This document shows positions 35,638 through 45,518 of a DNA stretch of 64,000 bases, piece by piece. The stretch lies in assembly GCA_018703155.1 (NCBI GenBank), contig JABJGS010000040.1, positions 16,262-80,261 of the forward strand. The letters run 5' to 3'. The notes under the pieces were generated by a model. That model searched no databases, had not been told where the DNA came from, and saw only the letters and a list, made by a program, of their open reading frames with translations. Position 1 is the stretch's first letter. The number at the start of each line of letters is the position of its first letter. Origin of the DNA: Francisellaceae bacterium (GTDB lineage Bacteria; Pseudomonadota; Gammaproteobacteria; UBA6186; Azoamicaceae). The translations under genes were made by a program, and so were the position numbers.

Positions 35638-35800
35638 GCTACCAATCCCTGGTAACCTCTGTTTGCATCAGTGGGTGTCATCCTTGACACACCACTAGAA
35701 TACCAAATGAAGCGATTTAAACAAGTCCTAGAAATAGACATCGGCCATGGCAGGGAAAACTCAATATAATCAAAAACCCTGCTTTGCTCTGGTTTTTTAT
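35638..35800 (+). ncRNA. candidate structured small RNA (speculative)
   Basis: The 376-base gap after dsbB contains three hairpins in a row: TACCA/TGGTA (35640-35654), a strong GTGG-GTGTCA/TGACAC-A-CCAC stem (35671-35695), and GCAGGG/CCCTGC (35750-35782) followed 10 bases later by a six-T run in a U-rich stretch. No open frame. No known RNA family was recognised; strand and ends are guesses. Confidence 0.25.
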
Positions 35801-35997
35801 TTATTTCAATACGTTATAAAAACAATCAGTCTTACCTCTTATATAACAGACCATATAATTCGCACACTACCATCAGAGATTTCCTACAAACAAAATATGA
35901 TTTAGCTGTTCCAAAAACAACAGCTAATGTTTGAATCTTGACTAGAAGTTATCAATAGTTTTTATTTAATATAAAGGGGACTGAATAAAGGGAAAAA

Positions 35998-36612
35998 ATG
36001 AAAAGGTTGTTCACTTTTAGCGATAAGGCTAAAAAACACACCAACAGCACCAATAATCTTCTAAACAAGTTGGCACTGGCTCGTCAGGATCTTATCCTGA
36101 GATATACTCATGTAGGTGGCGTCTATCCTATACCCACCAAATCTCTTGAACACATCAGTGATGATGGAAATGAAGCCGAATTTGAACAAAAGGCTTCACG
36201 CTCTCAAGGATTGGCCAACCTAACTACATTTTGCAACAATCTTGTTGACTACTTAACCTATGTACAGTTTGCAGTACTAGACACTATAGAAAAAAAATCA
36301 TCTGCGGCCGATGAGCCTATGCAGATTAGCGATGAAGCAAAACAAAATTTATTATTATACACAAATGAAGCCTTAGATTTTGTTGAAACATACATGGATA
36401 ACAACCACCCCATTGATACTGACAAATATAGGGACGATCTGTCTAAGCTAGGGGAAACTTTAGAAAGCAGGTATACACTTGAAGATAAATTAGTTGTTGC
36501 CATGCAGCAACGACTCCAATATAAAGCACATAACAAGAAAGAAGATAGTCCTGATGATCCTGACCTGAAACAATCGCTAAATATAGATCCTAAGCGCCCT
36601 CGTCATCACTAG
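35998..36612 (+). CDS. unknown soluble helical protein
   Basis: 204 residues with AAGGG 5 bases before the ATG. Basic N-terminus ([16 protein letters not shown]), helical middle with [24 protein letters not shown], acidic tail with basic end (DPKRPRHH). No signal peptide or membrane helix. Not recognised; the charge layout resembles the other unknown proteins here, so an effector-like role is possible but unsupported. Ends 4 bases inside the convergent fdxA gene, at a tandem 10-base repeat (AGGGCTCACT twice). Confidence 0.6.
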   Translation: MKRLFTFSDKAKKHTNSTNNLLNKLALARQDLILRYTHVGGVYPIPTKSLEHISDDGNEAEFEQKASRSQGLANLTTFCNNLVDYLTYVQFAVLDTIEKKSSAADEPMQISDEAKQNLLLYTNEALDFVETYMDNNHPIDTDKYRDDLSKLGETLESRYTLEDKLVVAMQQRLQYKAHNKKEDSPDDPDLKQSLNIDPKRPRHH

Positions 36613-36944
36613 GGCTCACTAGGGCTCACTAAATATTTAAGCTTATCTTCTTTGTTTTCCCATTCGCTAGCATCATCCAATGGACCCTTGGACTCGCTAA
36701 TAACGGGCCATTTTTCAGCTAAATCAGCATTGATCTTTAAAAAGTTTTGGTATTTTTCTGGCAACTCATCTTCTGGGTAAATAGCCTCAACTGGGCACTC
36801 AGGCTCACATAAGGCACAATCAATGCACTCATCAGGATTGATAACTAAGAAATTTTCTCCAACATGAAAGCAATCAACTGGACACACCTCAACACAATCA
36901 GTATAACGACAACGAATGCATTGCTCGGTTACCACAAAAGTCAT
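36609..36944 (-). CDS. fdxA: seven-iron-type ferredoxin
   Basis: 111 residues. [19 protein letters not shown] (3Fe-4S/4Fe-4S ligands) and [16 protein letters not shown] (second cluster), then the C-terminal extension ([13 protein letters not shown]) found in FdxA of Azotobacter and Pseudomonas type. Cytoplasmic low-potential electron carrier. The last codons lie in a tandem duplication that gives SPSEP. Confidence 0.94.
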   Translation of the reverse strand: MTFVVTEQCIRCRYTDCVEVCPVDCFHVGENFLVINPDECIDCALCEPECPVEAIYPEDELPEKYQNFLKINADLAEKWPVISESKGPLDDASEWENKEDKLKYLVSPSEP

Positions 36945-37032
36945 AACAAGTTACCTAAATGATTAATCAAGGTGTCATTCTAGCCAAATTCATGCTTGCT
37001 GTCACATAAATAATTGTTGACTATACATCCAT

Positions 37033-37593
37033 TTAAAACTTACCCATGACACAGCGCTCAATCACTCTCAATGCCTTAAAAAAATTTTCAACAACTGTTG
37101 CACGTGCTCGAGGAGGATGGATATAACAGACATTAATCCCGGCAATAACTCCTGCTAAAACACCAGTTGCCAACCTATCATCAACAATCCAAGTATTACT
37201 TTTCTCGCAATCACTTAATTCTACAATATAATTAATACCATCAGGGTAGGGCTTTTTAGTTTTACTAACAATGAACTGTATGCATGGAAAATATTTTTTA
37301 AAATATGTTATACGAGCATCTAACGGCTTGTTACTCAATATATATATTTTAATTGCTGGGCAATCATTAATTAATCCCTCCAGCCATACTTTAACATCTG
37401 TATCAACAACTAATGATCCATGAAAGGATAACACTCCGTCAAAATCTAATATCAAACTTTGTATATGATTGGTTTCAATAAATTCTTTATTGATCCAGGT
37501 AACATCTTTGCATCCAGAGTCATTTTTGATAATTTTTTTTAATTTGCCATAGTTCTCTACAAATTGAGATAAAGTATAAAGCCAACGCATCAA
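37033..37593 (-). CDS. HAD-superfamily hydrolase (YqeG-like)
   Basis: 186 residues. Motif I LILDFDGVLS, motif II YILSNKP, Lys of motif III in KTKKPYPDG, motif IV WIVDDRLATG: a complete small HAD phosphatase fold of the YqeG subclass. Substrate unknown. Its start overlaps the glnB stop by 4 bases, so the pair is one operon. Confidence 0.82.
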   Translation of the reverse strand: MMRWLYTLSQFVENYGKLKKIIKNDSGCKDVTWINKEFIETNHIQSLILDFDGVLSFHGSLVVDTDVKVWLEGLINDCPAIKIYILSNKPLDARITYFKKYFPCIQFIVSKTKKPYPDGINYIVELSDCEKSNTWIVDDRLATGVLAGVIAGINVCYIHPPRARATVVENFFKALRVIERCVMGKF

Positions 37594-37928
37594 ACAGCAT
37601 CCTTGCCCGACTCTCCAGTTCTAATCCTAATAATATCATCTATTGGTAGCACCATGATCTTACCATCCCCTATTTTCCCAGTATTACAAACCCTCAGTAT
37701 GGTACTTGTTATACTGTCTAGAGCATCATCGTTTACCATAATTTCAATCATCAGCTTTGGCATAAAATCTACCATAAAATCTGAGCCATGATACAGCTCA
37801 GCTTTACCGTCTTGCTGACCAAACCCCTTTACTTCCATGACAGTCATGCCTGATATACCTAAATTTTGTAATTCATCTCGCAAATCATCAAGCTTAAATG
37901 GTTTTATAATAGCCTTAACTAACTTCAT
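37590..37928 (-). CDS. glnB: nitrogen regulatory protein PII, lacking Tyr51
   Basis: 112 residues, full PII: MKLVKAIIKPFKLDDLRDEL, GMTVMEVKGFG, VDFMPKLMIEI, NTGKIGDGKIMVLPIDDIIRIRTGE. In the T-loop the uridylylated Tyr51 is Phe (ELYHGSDFMVDF; Tyr46 is kept). GlnD-type uridylylation at Tyr51 cannot occur, so signalling would rely on ATP/ADP/2-oxoglutarate binding alone. Upstream gene of the HAD phosphatase. Confidence 0.95.
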   Translation of the reverse strand: MKLVKAIIKPFKLDDLRDELQNLGISGMTVMEVKGFGQQDGKAELYHGSDFMVDFMPKLMIEIMVNDDALDSITSTILRVCNTGKIGDGKIMVLPIDDIIRIRTGESGKDAV

Positions 37929-38000
37929 GTCACATTCCTTTACTTTATTAGGTAAAATCTATACGCTAGTTGAAAATTTGCTCAAATAGATGATACCACT

Positions 38001-38192
38001 TTGTTGAAAGATAAACTGCTAGAAATAGTACCTCAAGAATTGTTAGATGAAGCCTGCAACAAGATACAAAGCAAACTTGGCACCGTGTCACGCGAAGAGT
38101 TTGATCTCAAATGTAAATTACTCGATAAAATAGATAAACAACTTAACATCATCGAGTACACTTTAGCAGAGATAAAAAGCAAACAATCCTGA
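38001..38192 (+). CDS. ubiK: ubiquinone biosynthesis accessory factor UbiK (YqiC family)
   Basis: 63 residues, TTG start at 38001; no ATG is available and no clear ribosome site. C-terminal coiled coil with the family hallmark VSREEFDLKCKLLDKIDKQLNIIE. Family members assist UbiJ in aerobic ubiquinone synthesis. Shorter than E. coli UbiK (96); the N-terminus may begin earlier at a nonstandard codon. Confidence 0.75.
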   Translation: MLKDKLLEIVPQELLDEACNKIQSKLGTVSREEFDLKCKLLDKIDKQLNIIEYTLAEIKSKQS

Positions 38193-38199
38193 ATACCTT

Positions 38200-38799
38200 C
38201 TAAATATTTCTAAAATGTGCACGACACTCCACAAGCCTATTTATCATCGTGTAGATCACAAGCACAGTGAAAAGTAGTGCTAAATTATTAAAAAATGCTG
38301 GCAGTAATATCATGACAATAAAAAATATAAATGCTTCTGCTCGCTCCATTAACCCAGGACTATAGTCAAAACTTTTATTAGACTCTTGCTCTGAAACAAT
38401 GCCAACAACAAGGAATGATGTCACACAGAGCAAGACCGACCCAAGCATAAACATGGCGCCCAGAGCTCGACCTTGCGGATCTATTAAAAATAATCCCAAG
38501 ATTACACTAAACTCAACAACACGATCACTAATTATGTCATACACTGTTCCGATTTTAGAACTTTCCCCTACTTGGCGGGCAATGGTCCCATCCAAAATGT
38601 CTAACAATCCAGATAATAACAAGCAAAATATTGCCAATCCATTTAAATCTAATAAAATCAAGGGTGAAAATAGCACTCCGACGAAACAAGAAGCTAAAGT
38701 AACCAAATTAGGCTGCTTTATTCCTATGCCAATGAGCTTTTTAGACAATAAATTGATATAATTATCTTGTAGCCATGGTCGTACAGACTTTTCTAGCAA
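38200..38799 (-). CDS. CDP-alcohol phosphatidyltransferase family protein
   Basis: 199 residues with about six membrane helices. The family signature DG-x2-AR-x8-G-x3-D-x3-D is complete in DILDGTIARQ...SKIGTVYDIISDR. Transfers a phosphatidyl group from CDP-diacylglycerol to an alcohol in the inner membrane; acceptor unknown (phosphatidylglycerol-phosphate-like or inositol-type). Convergent with ubiK, divergent from the Kef gene. Confidence 0.88.
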   Translation of the reverse strand: MLEKSVRPWLQDNYINLLSKKLIGIGIKQPNLVTLASCFVGVLFSPLILLDLNGLAIFCLLLSGLLDILDGTIARQVGESSKIGTVYDIISDRVVEFSVILGLFLIDPQGRALGAMFMLGSVLLCVTSFLVVGIVSEQESNKSFDYSPGLMERAEAFIFFIVMILLPAFFNNLALLFTVLVIYTMINRLVECRAHFRNI

Positions 38800-38901
38800 A
38801 ATACATCCTAATTATCAAAATGGATCTTGATACACTTTGCTACACTAAACGAAGTTATGCAATAATTTCATACTTAAAATTAACTCTACATTGACAATAG
38901 G

Positions 38902-40917
38902 TTGTTCATGGAAATATTTGATGGTATTTTAATTTTATTAACTGCAGCTGTAGTTTCAGTCTCACTTTGTCGTCGCCTCAAATTACCACCAATCATTGGG
39001 TATCTTGCTGTTGGGGTTGTTTGTGGCCCTGGTGGTCTAAAGCTAATGGCAACCCCAGAAGACTATCACTTCCTTGCTGAGTTTGGCGTTGTGTTTTTAA
39101 TGTTCACCCTGGGACTTGAATTCTCCATTCCACGATTAATAGCAGCTAAAAAAGTCCTTCTTGGTGTCGGTGGCCTGCAAGTTACTTTATGCTTAGGTGT
39201 TGTTTACCTAATTGCAAGATTTTTTGAGTTATCACCAGAGCAATCATTCATTATAGGTGCCGCATTATCATTATCTTCTACTGCTGTTGTTGTAAAACAA
39301 CTAGATGAACAACATGAAAAAAATACTGCCCACGGACAACTAGCAATAAATATTCTTTTGTTCCAAGATATTGCTGCTGTAATATTCCTAATTATTGTTA
39401 CTGCTATTGGTGCAGAAAGCGGCTCTACCAGCTTGCCCATGGCTCTATTTACAACACTCACCAAAGGCATCATAGTTTGTGTCGCCATGGCTCTAATAGG
39501 CCTTAGACTGCTTCGTCCCATGTTACATGAAGTTGCTAAAGCCCATTCAACCGAGCTATTTATGCTTGCCACACTATTTGTAACACTAGGCTCTGCCTGG
39601 ATCACTGACCAGATAGGCCTCTCAATGGCCCTTGGTGCCTTTTTGGCGGGCATGATGCTTGGTGAGACAGAGTTTAAACATCAACTAGAGCTAGATATTC
39701 GCCCCTTCCAAGATGTATTACTAGGTTTATTCTTCATCGTAATTGGTACTTATTTTGATCTTGAAGAGTTACCAGAGCACTGGCAGAGCATCTTAATGAT
39801 ATTAGTTGCCTTGATCGTTGGTAAGGCAATAATGATAATGCTTATATCCCTGATTATGAAACAAGGCAACCTAAAATCATCACTCAAAACTGGGATCCTC
39901 CTGGCCCATGGAGGTGAATTTGGTTTTGTGATCCTCACCCTAGCTATACAGTATAATTTAATCTCTGAAGATGAACGTCCAGCAATATTTTCAGCACTAG
40001 TTCTAAGTGTAATTTTAGCCCCATTAATGATCCGCTATAATAAACAGATAGCCAAACTATTCATTAAGAAAAAAGATCTTGTTGAAAATAAAGATCATGT
40101 CCCACAACAACTAGTTGAGCATACTTCAGAGATAGATAAACATATAATTATTTGTGGATATGGCCGTGTTGGCCAAATAATAACAAAATTCCTCGATCAA
40201 GAGCACATACCCTGGGTTGCTCTTGATTTAGATCCTTATCGTATTTCAAAAGCCTCATTAGCTGGAGAACATTCATTCTATGGTGATGCAACTAACCCTA
40301 AAACTCTAGCTGCTGCTGGGCTATATAAGGCTCGTATGATTGTTATAACATTTGGTAATGAGCTTTGTGCTTTAGAAGCTCTGCAAAGTATAAGGGCGAT
40401 GCATCAAGATGTCCCTGTCTTTATACGAACAAAAAATGATACTCATATGGAAAAATTTCAGAAGGCAGGAGCTACAGAGGTAGTACCAGAGAAACTAGAA
40501 GGCAGCCTAATGTTAGCCTCACATCTACTACTATCACTCGGCATTCCAACGCACAGGATCCTTGCTAAGCTTAGAAAAATTCATTCTACTAGATACAAAT
40601 TACTGCGAGAATTTTTTGCTGGCAGTGATGACTTTGTAATGCAAGAAGGCGATGACTCCAGCAGAAGGAGTCTGCATTCATTCATCGTAACCGATTACTC
40701 CTGGGCCCTTGATAAAGAAATTGCTACGATTATGATAGCAATTCCAGAAAACTCTAGCCTAAAGTCGTTAACTCGCGGTCTTACTAGATATCAGCCAGTT
40801 CCTGCAACTATAAGCATCCAAGCTGGTGATGTGTTAGTTTTCTTGGCAACACCAGAAGAAATAACCTTACTAGATGAGCTATTACTTTCACCACTAAACA
40901 GTAAAATGAAAATTTAG
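38902..40917 (+). CDS. Kef-type cation/proton antiporter with TrkA-N domain
   Basis: 671 residues. CPA2 transporter domain with about 12 membrane helices (1-385; LPPIIGYLAVGVVCGPGGL, FLMFTLGLEFSIPRL, DIAAVIFLII, GAFLAGMMLGETEF), then a TrkA-N nucleotide-binding domain (HIIICGYGRVGQIITKFL; about 410-525) and a TrkA-C-like domain at the end. KefB/KefC/YbaL-like potassium efflux. No glutathione-binding test can be made here. Its stop overlaps the cytochrome gene by 4 bases. Confidence 0.93.
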   Translation: MFMEIFDGILILLTAAVVSVSLCRRLKLPPIIGYLAVGVVCGPGGLKLMATPEDYHFLAEFGVVFLMFTLGLEFSIPRLIAAKKVLLGVGGLQVTLCLGVVYLIARFFELSPEQSFIIGAALSLSSTAVVVKQLDEQHEKNTAHGQLAINILLFQDIAAVIFLIIVTAIGAESGSTSLPMALFTTLTKGIIVCVAMALIGLRLLRPMLHEVAKAHSTELFMLATLFVTLGSAWITDQIGLSMALGAFLAGMMLGETEFKHQLELDIRPFQDVLLGLFFIVIGTYFDLEELPEHWQSILMILVALIVGKAIMIMLISLIMKQGNLKSSLKTGILLAHGGEFGFVILTLAIQYNLISEDERPAIFSALVLSVILAPLMIRYNKQIAKLFIKKKDLVENKDHVPQQLVEHTSEIDKHIIICGYGRVGQIITKFLDQEHIPWVALDLDPYRISKASLAGEHSFYGDATNPKTLAAAGLYKARMIVITFGNELCALEALQSIRAMHQDVPVFIRTKNDTHMEKFQKAGATEVVPEKLEGSLMLASHLLLSLGIPTHRILAKLRKIHSTRYKLLREFFAGSDDFVMQEGDDSSRRSLHSFIVTDYSWALDKEIATIMIAIPENSSLKSLTRGLTRYQPVPATISIQAGDVLVFLATPEEITLLDELLLSPLNSKMKI

Positions 40918-41336
40918 AATAAACCTTCAGTCATGAACTCAATGGTTTTTCTAATATCTTCTTCACTACATTTTAAGCAATTTCCCTTGGGAGGCATTGC
41001 TCTATAGCCATTCATGGCTTTATTTAGCATATTATCCCATCCCTTAGCATGCCTAGGAGCCCAATCCCCCTTATTGGCCTTCTTTGGCGCACCAGCTAGA
41101 CCACTATCATGGCACATGGCACAATTGGTTTTATAAATTTTTGCAGGCCCACTAACTTGCTCAATAGCTGCCTGAGGTTTGGCACCCTCAACATCAACCT
41201 TACCAACAGGTGTTAACCGTTCAACAATTGCTTCAGGCACCAACGATCCCGAGAGCTTTGCGTAAGTTACAGTAACGGCTCCAAGGCACAATGTCGTGAT
41301 AATAGCGATAGTTAAACCTTTGTGAGTGTTTGGCAA
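40914..41336 (-). CDS. cytochrome c5-like protein
   Basis: 140 residues from TTG 41336 (MPNTHKGLTIAIITTLCLG), which has AAGGAG 8 bases upstream; the longer frame to 41417 would run into the tRNA. One N-terminal membrane anchor or signal, then a single heme site CAMCH and late Met ligand in YRAMPPKGNCLKC, plus the extra Cys pair typical of cytochrome c5 (CLKC). Periplasmic electron carrier. Confidence 0.88.
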   Translation of the reverse strand: MPNTHKGLTIAIITTLCLGAVTVTYAKLSGSLVPEAIVERLTPVGKVDVEGAKPQAAIEQVSGPAKIYKTNCAMCHDSGLAGAPKKANKGDWAPRHAKGWDNMLNKAMNGYRAMPPKGNCLKCSEEDIRKTIEFMTEGLF

Positions 41337-41389
41337 CTTACAAACTCCTTGTCGTTTCACAATAAATATAATAACATAGCAAAAGCTTA

Positions 41390-41463
41390 GTGCCCGTAGC
41401 TCAGCTGGATAGAGCATTGGTTTCCGAAACCAAAGGTCGGAGGTTCGACTCCTCTCGGGCGCA
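41390..41463 (+). tRNA. tRNA-Arg (CCG)
   Basis: 74 bases. Acceptor GTGCCCG/CGGGCGC, D-arm GCTC/GAGC, anticodon arm TTGGT-TTCCGAA-ACCAA with anticodon CCG, T-arm with TTCGACT, discriminator A. CCA is not encoded (GAT follows). Confidence 0.94.
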
Positions 41464-41495
41464 GATATAAAACCATAACACTATGAATTTCAGTA

Positions 41496-42458
41496 ATGTA
41501 CAGTTCCATGATAAACCAGATCCAATATGCACACCAGTTACTTTCCGAGGGCAAGCTCGTATCCTTCCCAACTGAGACCGTATATGGTCTTGGAGCTGAT
41601 GCAACAAATCCTAGCGCTATCCAGCGTGTCTTTCAAGTTAAGCAGAGACCTACATCACACCCACTCATCGTTCATATTAGCAGCATAAATAAAATAGACC
41701 TCTGGGCTAAAAATATTCCACCAGTAGCAAAGACGTTGGCTCACTTTGCCTGGCCAGGGCCTCTAACCATCGTACTTCCAAAGAATGACAATGTAAGCAA
41801 TTTAATTACCGGTGGACAAGATACTATTGCTCTGCGGATCCCCAGACACCCACTAGCACTATCTTTACTGCGTAAATTTTCTGGATTGGTTGGTCCATCA
41901 GCAAATGCTCACTGCCACATTAGTCCAACTCAAGCCGCACATGTTAGCCAATCCCTTGGATCTAGTGTTGATTTTATTCTCGATGGTGGAGCCTGTGAAA
42001 TTGGCATTGAGTCTACAATTGTAAACTGTAAAGCTGATGGAACTGTTGAAATACTGCGACAAGGCATGATTGGCGCAAGGCAAATATCTCAATGGATCGG
42101 CAATACCGTCTACTCCACAACATTATCGGCAGAGGTTAAAGTTCCAGGAAACCTAAAAAAACACTATTCACCAAAAACTCAAACATATTTTGATAGCAAT
42201 GAGGTACGCAACAAATTAGCAAATAAAATGTGTGCATTTCTCTGCTGCCACATACCTGAAAATTTGCCTAAAAATTGGACCCCAATCATAATGCCGAGCA
42301 ACGTAGATGATTACGCTAAATTTTTATATGCAAAGCTATATCAGGCGGATAATCTAGAATATGATGCAATAGTGATAACCCCAACGCCAAAGAACAATCA
42401 ATGGCAGGCCGTCTATGAAAAACTTAATCGTGCCACCTCAGACTTCATAGCAAGTTGA
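41496..42458 (+). CDS. threonylcarbamoyl-AMP synthase, long (Sua5) form
   Basis: 320 residues. YrdC domain (10-200) with LVSFPTETVYGLGADATN and KQRPTSHPLIVHI, SxxNxSG-type SANAHCHISPT, and a C-terminal Sua5 domain (KHYSPKTQTYF). Makes threonylcarbamoyl-adenylate for t6A tRNA modification. Lies just downstream of the tRNA gene and upstream of purEK. Confidence 0.93.
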   Translation: MYSSMINQIQYAHQLLSEGKLVSFPTETVYGLGADATNPSAIQRVFQVKQRPTSHPLIVHISSINKIDLWAKNIPPVAKTLAHFAWPGPLTIVLPKNDNVSNLITGGQDTIALRIPRHPLALSLLRKFSGLVGPSANAHCHISPTQAAHVSQSLGSSVDFILDGGACEIGIESTIVNCKADGTVEILRQGMIGARQISQWIGNTVYSTTLSAEVKVPGNLKKHYSPKTQTYFDSNEVRNKLANKMCAFLCCHIPENLPKNWTPIIMPSNVDDYAKFLYAKLYQADNLEYDAIVITPTPKNNQWQAVYEKLNRATSDFIAS

Positions 42459-42514
42459 CCTTCTGCCAATGGATCTAGGAATATACAACATTATCAAGTT
42501 CAGGATAGTAAGTC

Positions 42515-43006
42515 ATGGAAATATATGTCGGAGTAATAATGGGTTCCCAATCTGACTGGGATACTATGCAAAATACAACAGAGACGCTTACTAAGTTAGG
42601 TATTGGGCATGAAACTAAAATAGTGTCCGCCCATAGAACCCCACATTTATTGTTTGAATATGCCCAAAATGCCAAACAGAACGGTATTAAGGTAATTATT
42701 GCTGGAGCTGGTGGCGCCGCCCACCTCCCAGGAATGTGCGCCTCATTAACCACGCTACCTGTCCTAGGTGTGCCAATACTCTCAAAAACCTTAAATGGTT
42801 ATGACTCACTACTCTCAATAGTCCAGATGCCCAGAGGTATTCCTGTAGGAACTTTAGCTATTGGCACAGCGGGTGCCACAAACGCAGCTATTCTTGCTGC
42901 ACAAATATTAGCACTGCAAGATAATCATATAGCTTCTGCAATAGAAGAATATCGCAGCCAACAAACCAAACAAATTTTAGACTCTCCCATCCCAGGAAAT
43001 AATTAA
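42515..43006 (+). CDS. purE: 5-(carboxyamino)imidazole ribonucleotide mutase
   Basis: 163 residues: [72 protein letters not shown]: complete class-I PurE. Converts N5-CAIR to CAIR in purine synthesis. One base between its stop and purK. Confidence 0.97.
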   Translation: MEIYVGVIMGSQSDWDTMQNTTETLTKLGIGHETKIVSAHRTPHLLFEYAQNAKQNGIKVIIAGAGGAAHLPGMCASLTTLPVLGVPILSKTLNGYDSLLSIVQMPRGIPVGTLAIGTAGATNAAILAAQILALQDNHIASAIEEYRSQQTKQILDSPIPGNN

Positions 43007-43007
43007 T

Positions 43008-44081
43008 ATGCGCTTAGGAATAATTGGCTATGGCCAACTTGCAAGAATGCTTTATCATGCGGGTTTACCTTTGGGAGTGGATATTAGTTTTTTATCACTA
43101 TCAAATGTAGAGCACATGTTTTGCCCAGAAAAAAATATCTATACCCTAGATAGAATTAAACACTTTATTCAGGAAAATGATGCCATCTCCTTTGAAACTG
43201 AAAATATTCCCTGGGCAGTATTAGATAGCCTAAGAGAACACTCCAAGGTATATCCCAATATTAACACTATTAAAATATGCCAAGATAGGTATTTAGAAAA
43301 ATCTTTATTAGCAGACTTAGGCATAAAAACTGCGAAATTCACATTAATTCGTGATCTAACCGATATCGATACTATGGATGACAGCCTTGTCTTCCCATGC
43401 CTATTAAAAACAGCCAAGGGGGGTTACGATGGCAATGGCCAACACATAATCAATAATACCAAGGAATTACAATGGCATGTTAAACATGCACCAATAGGAC
43501 AACACTTCATCCTTGAAGAAATAATAAATTTTGAAAATGAAATTTCCATCATTGGTGTAAGGGATAAAGCTGGCCGAATGGTTTTCTATCCCATCACTCA
43601 AAACTTACATTGCCATGGTATATTACAAACCACGCGCCCGGTTCAATTATCCCAAAATACTATAAATACGGCTAAAAGCTACCTTGAAAAGATATGTAAC
43701 CACTTTAATTACGTTGGTGTGATTGCTTTAGAACTCTTTAATTCTGAGCATGGTTTAATAGCTAATGAAATCGCTCCCAGAGTACATAATTCTGGGCATT
43801 GGACCATTGAAGGCACTAATTGTAGTCAATTTGAAAGCCATATCCGCGCTATATCTTCCATGCCATTAAAAGAAATTCATGCAACACAAAGCATCATGGT
43901 AAACATTATTGGAAAAGTTCCGGATCTATATGAGGCTATGTCTATTCCAGAGGTTCATGTCCACCTGTATCATAAAAAGGAGCGGGAAAATCGCAAATTA
44001 GGCCATATAACAGCCACAGCAAACCTTAACAGCAATATAGATTTTTTATCTAATCTATGTGAGGCTTGCAAGCAAGATTAG
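43008..44081 (+). CDS. purK: 5-(carboxyamino)imidazole ribonucleotide synthase
   Basis: 357 residues. LGIIGYGQLARML N-domain, ATP-grasp core (PCLLKTAKGGYDGNGQ, FILEEIINFENEISII, EIAPRVHNSGHWTIEGTNCSQFE). ATP- and bicarbonate-dependent carboxylation of AIR. Operon with purE. The 3' end overlaps the convergent glycosyltransferase by 32 bases. Confidence 0.96.
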   Translation: MRLGIIGYGQLARMLYHAGLPLGVDISFLSLSNVEHMFCPEKNIYTLDRIKHFIQENDAISFETENIPWAVLDSLREHSKVYPNINTIKICQDRYLEKSLLADLGIKTAKFTLIRDLTDIDTMDDSLVFPCLLKTAKGGYDGNGQHIINNTKELQWHVKHAPIGQHFILEEIINFENEISIIGVRDKAGRMVFYPITQNLHCHGILQTTRPVQLSQNTINTAKSYLEKICNHFNYVGVIALELFNSEHGLIANEIAPRVHNSGHWTIEGTNCSQFESHIRAISSMPLKEIHATQSIMVNIIGKVPDLYEAMSIPEVHVHLYHKKERENRKLGHITATANLNSNIDFLSNLCEACKQD

Positions 44082-45450
44082 CACAATATAAATAAATCCA
44101 ACTCCGCTCAATATAATATTTTGCAAGCTCTTGTTGCTCATTTTTGGTAGCACTAAGATAATAATAATTTTGGGTGTGGCGCCATTCCACTGCCTTTACT
44201 AGCCTGGGTAACATCTGTAAATTAAGAGCCGCGCTTAAACGCAGCTCTTTTGCGGTAGAGTCATGAATGAAAATTGGGTGCCTGCTCTGTGTGATCCTTA
44301 AAATATCCTTAGCTGCTAATGTAGTATTACCTTTAATATTTGTTTGCTGGTAATAAAACCAAGGTGTGATCAAAAGTTTCACGACAATAGTTACGATAAT
44401 CATGACATTTATCGCCCGCAAATAACTAGAAGATAAATTTACCAAACAATAACCAATGCTCAATGCCACCCACGGCATAGCTGGCAACAGATAACGAGCT
44501 TTAGCTTCTTGAGGCACAACCCAATATGGCAGCAGTGACAACAATAAGATCACAAAACAGGCAATTAGCATCTTGTTTTTCTGTATTCCCCTCTCTTTAA
44601 TAAGAGCAAACACCACTATAAAGCTAAGTGGTGCAGATAAAAGCATAATTAAAACAGGAAAGGACATGATTTTATATAAATAGCTGCCAACAGATATTCC
44701 CTGCAAATTTTGCTTAACATTATAAATGAAATTGCCACCAGAGCTGCTCTGTTCACTCCAAATAATCAATGGCAAACAAATTGCCATGCTGGTTATCATC
44801 ATGAAAGATTTATTAAATATTTTATTGCGATATTTATCGTTACTAATAAAATATAATATTGGCGCTATATAAAATAAAAAGGCTGTGTACGTTTTGCTTA
44901 ATACAGCAAGATTAATGAAAACTGTTGATACGATTATATTAGCTATATTTCCCTGCAATACCCAACGCCAAAGGAAATAAATACCCAATAAAACAAATAC
45001 TGCAAACACAGGATCTGCATATGCCAACCATCCTCTGCGCATCAAAACATCACCGCTTAAATAGGCAAACATACTGAAAAGTGCGACATCATCATCTTTA
45101 AATAATAAATCACCCAACTTATAAACTATAAAAGCTGAGCCCATCGTGGCCAAGATTACGACTAATCTTGCAGCTTGAAGTACACCTTCAGATTGCAACC
45201 ACAGATATGTTGGTATCATAATTAACCAATTAAATAACGCTGGTCGATCATAGCTTCCTCCCAACAAAAGAGGATAGCTCCATTTTTTTGCTGCCAACAT
45301 TTCAAGTGTTGAAATCGTGTAAACACCCTCTTCACCAATATGTTCAACCCACATAGTTCCAATAAAGGATAATAAAATAAGAAATAGTAGCTGCTTATAA
45401 TTATTTCGTAAAAATTCTATTCTGGCAATCATTAGTTTGCTCACCAACAA
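44050..45450 (-). CDS. GT39-type (ArnT-like) membrane glycosyltransferase
   Basis: 466 residues with about 10-11 membrane helices. Early periplasmic loop IGEEGVYTISTLEMLAAKKW and SYDRPALFNWLIMIP match the PMT/ArnT fold (polyprenyl-phosphate sugar donors). Divergent from gtrA/GT2, which supply undecaprenyl-linked sugar, so the three probably form one lipid A or O-antigen decoration module. Acceptor unknown. Confidence 0.85.
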   Translation of the reverse strand: MLVSKLMIARIEFLRNNYKQLLFLILLSFIGTMWVEHIGEEGVYTISTLEMLAAKKWSYPLLLGGSYDRPALFNWLIMIPTYLWLQSEGVLQAARLVVILATMGSAFIVYKLGDLLFKDDDVALFSMFAYLSGDVLMRRGWLAYADPVFAVFVLLGIYFLWRWVLQGNIANIIVSTVFINLAVLSKTYTAFLFYIAPILYFISNDKYRNKIFNKSFMMITSMAICLPLIIWSEQSSSGGNFIYNVKQNLQGISVGSYLYKIMSFPVLIMLLSAPLSFIVVFALIKERGIQKNKMLIACFVILLLSLLPYWVVPQEAKARYLLPAMPWVALSIGYCLVNLSSSYLRAINVMIIVTIVVKLLITPWFYYQQTNIKGNTTLAAKDILRITQSRHPIFIHDSTAKELRLSAALNLQMLPRLVKAVEWRHTQNYYYLSATKNEQQELAKYYIERSWIYLYCANLACKPHID

Positions 45451-45518
45451 AGGTTGTTAAAAGTTATCTATATGATAAGCTCTTACCTTTAAGAAGTCTG
45501 CTAAATTTTAGGTCCATA

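Noticed and set aside
41337..41607. ORFs through the tRNA region (41337-41417 and 41401-41607, minus strand)
   Set aside because: They read antisense across tRNA-Arg; the cytochrome c5 gene starts at TTG 41336.
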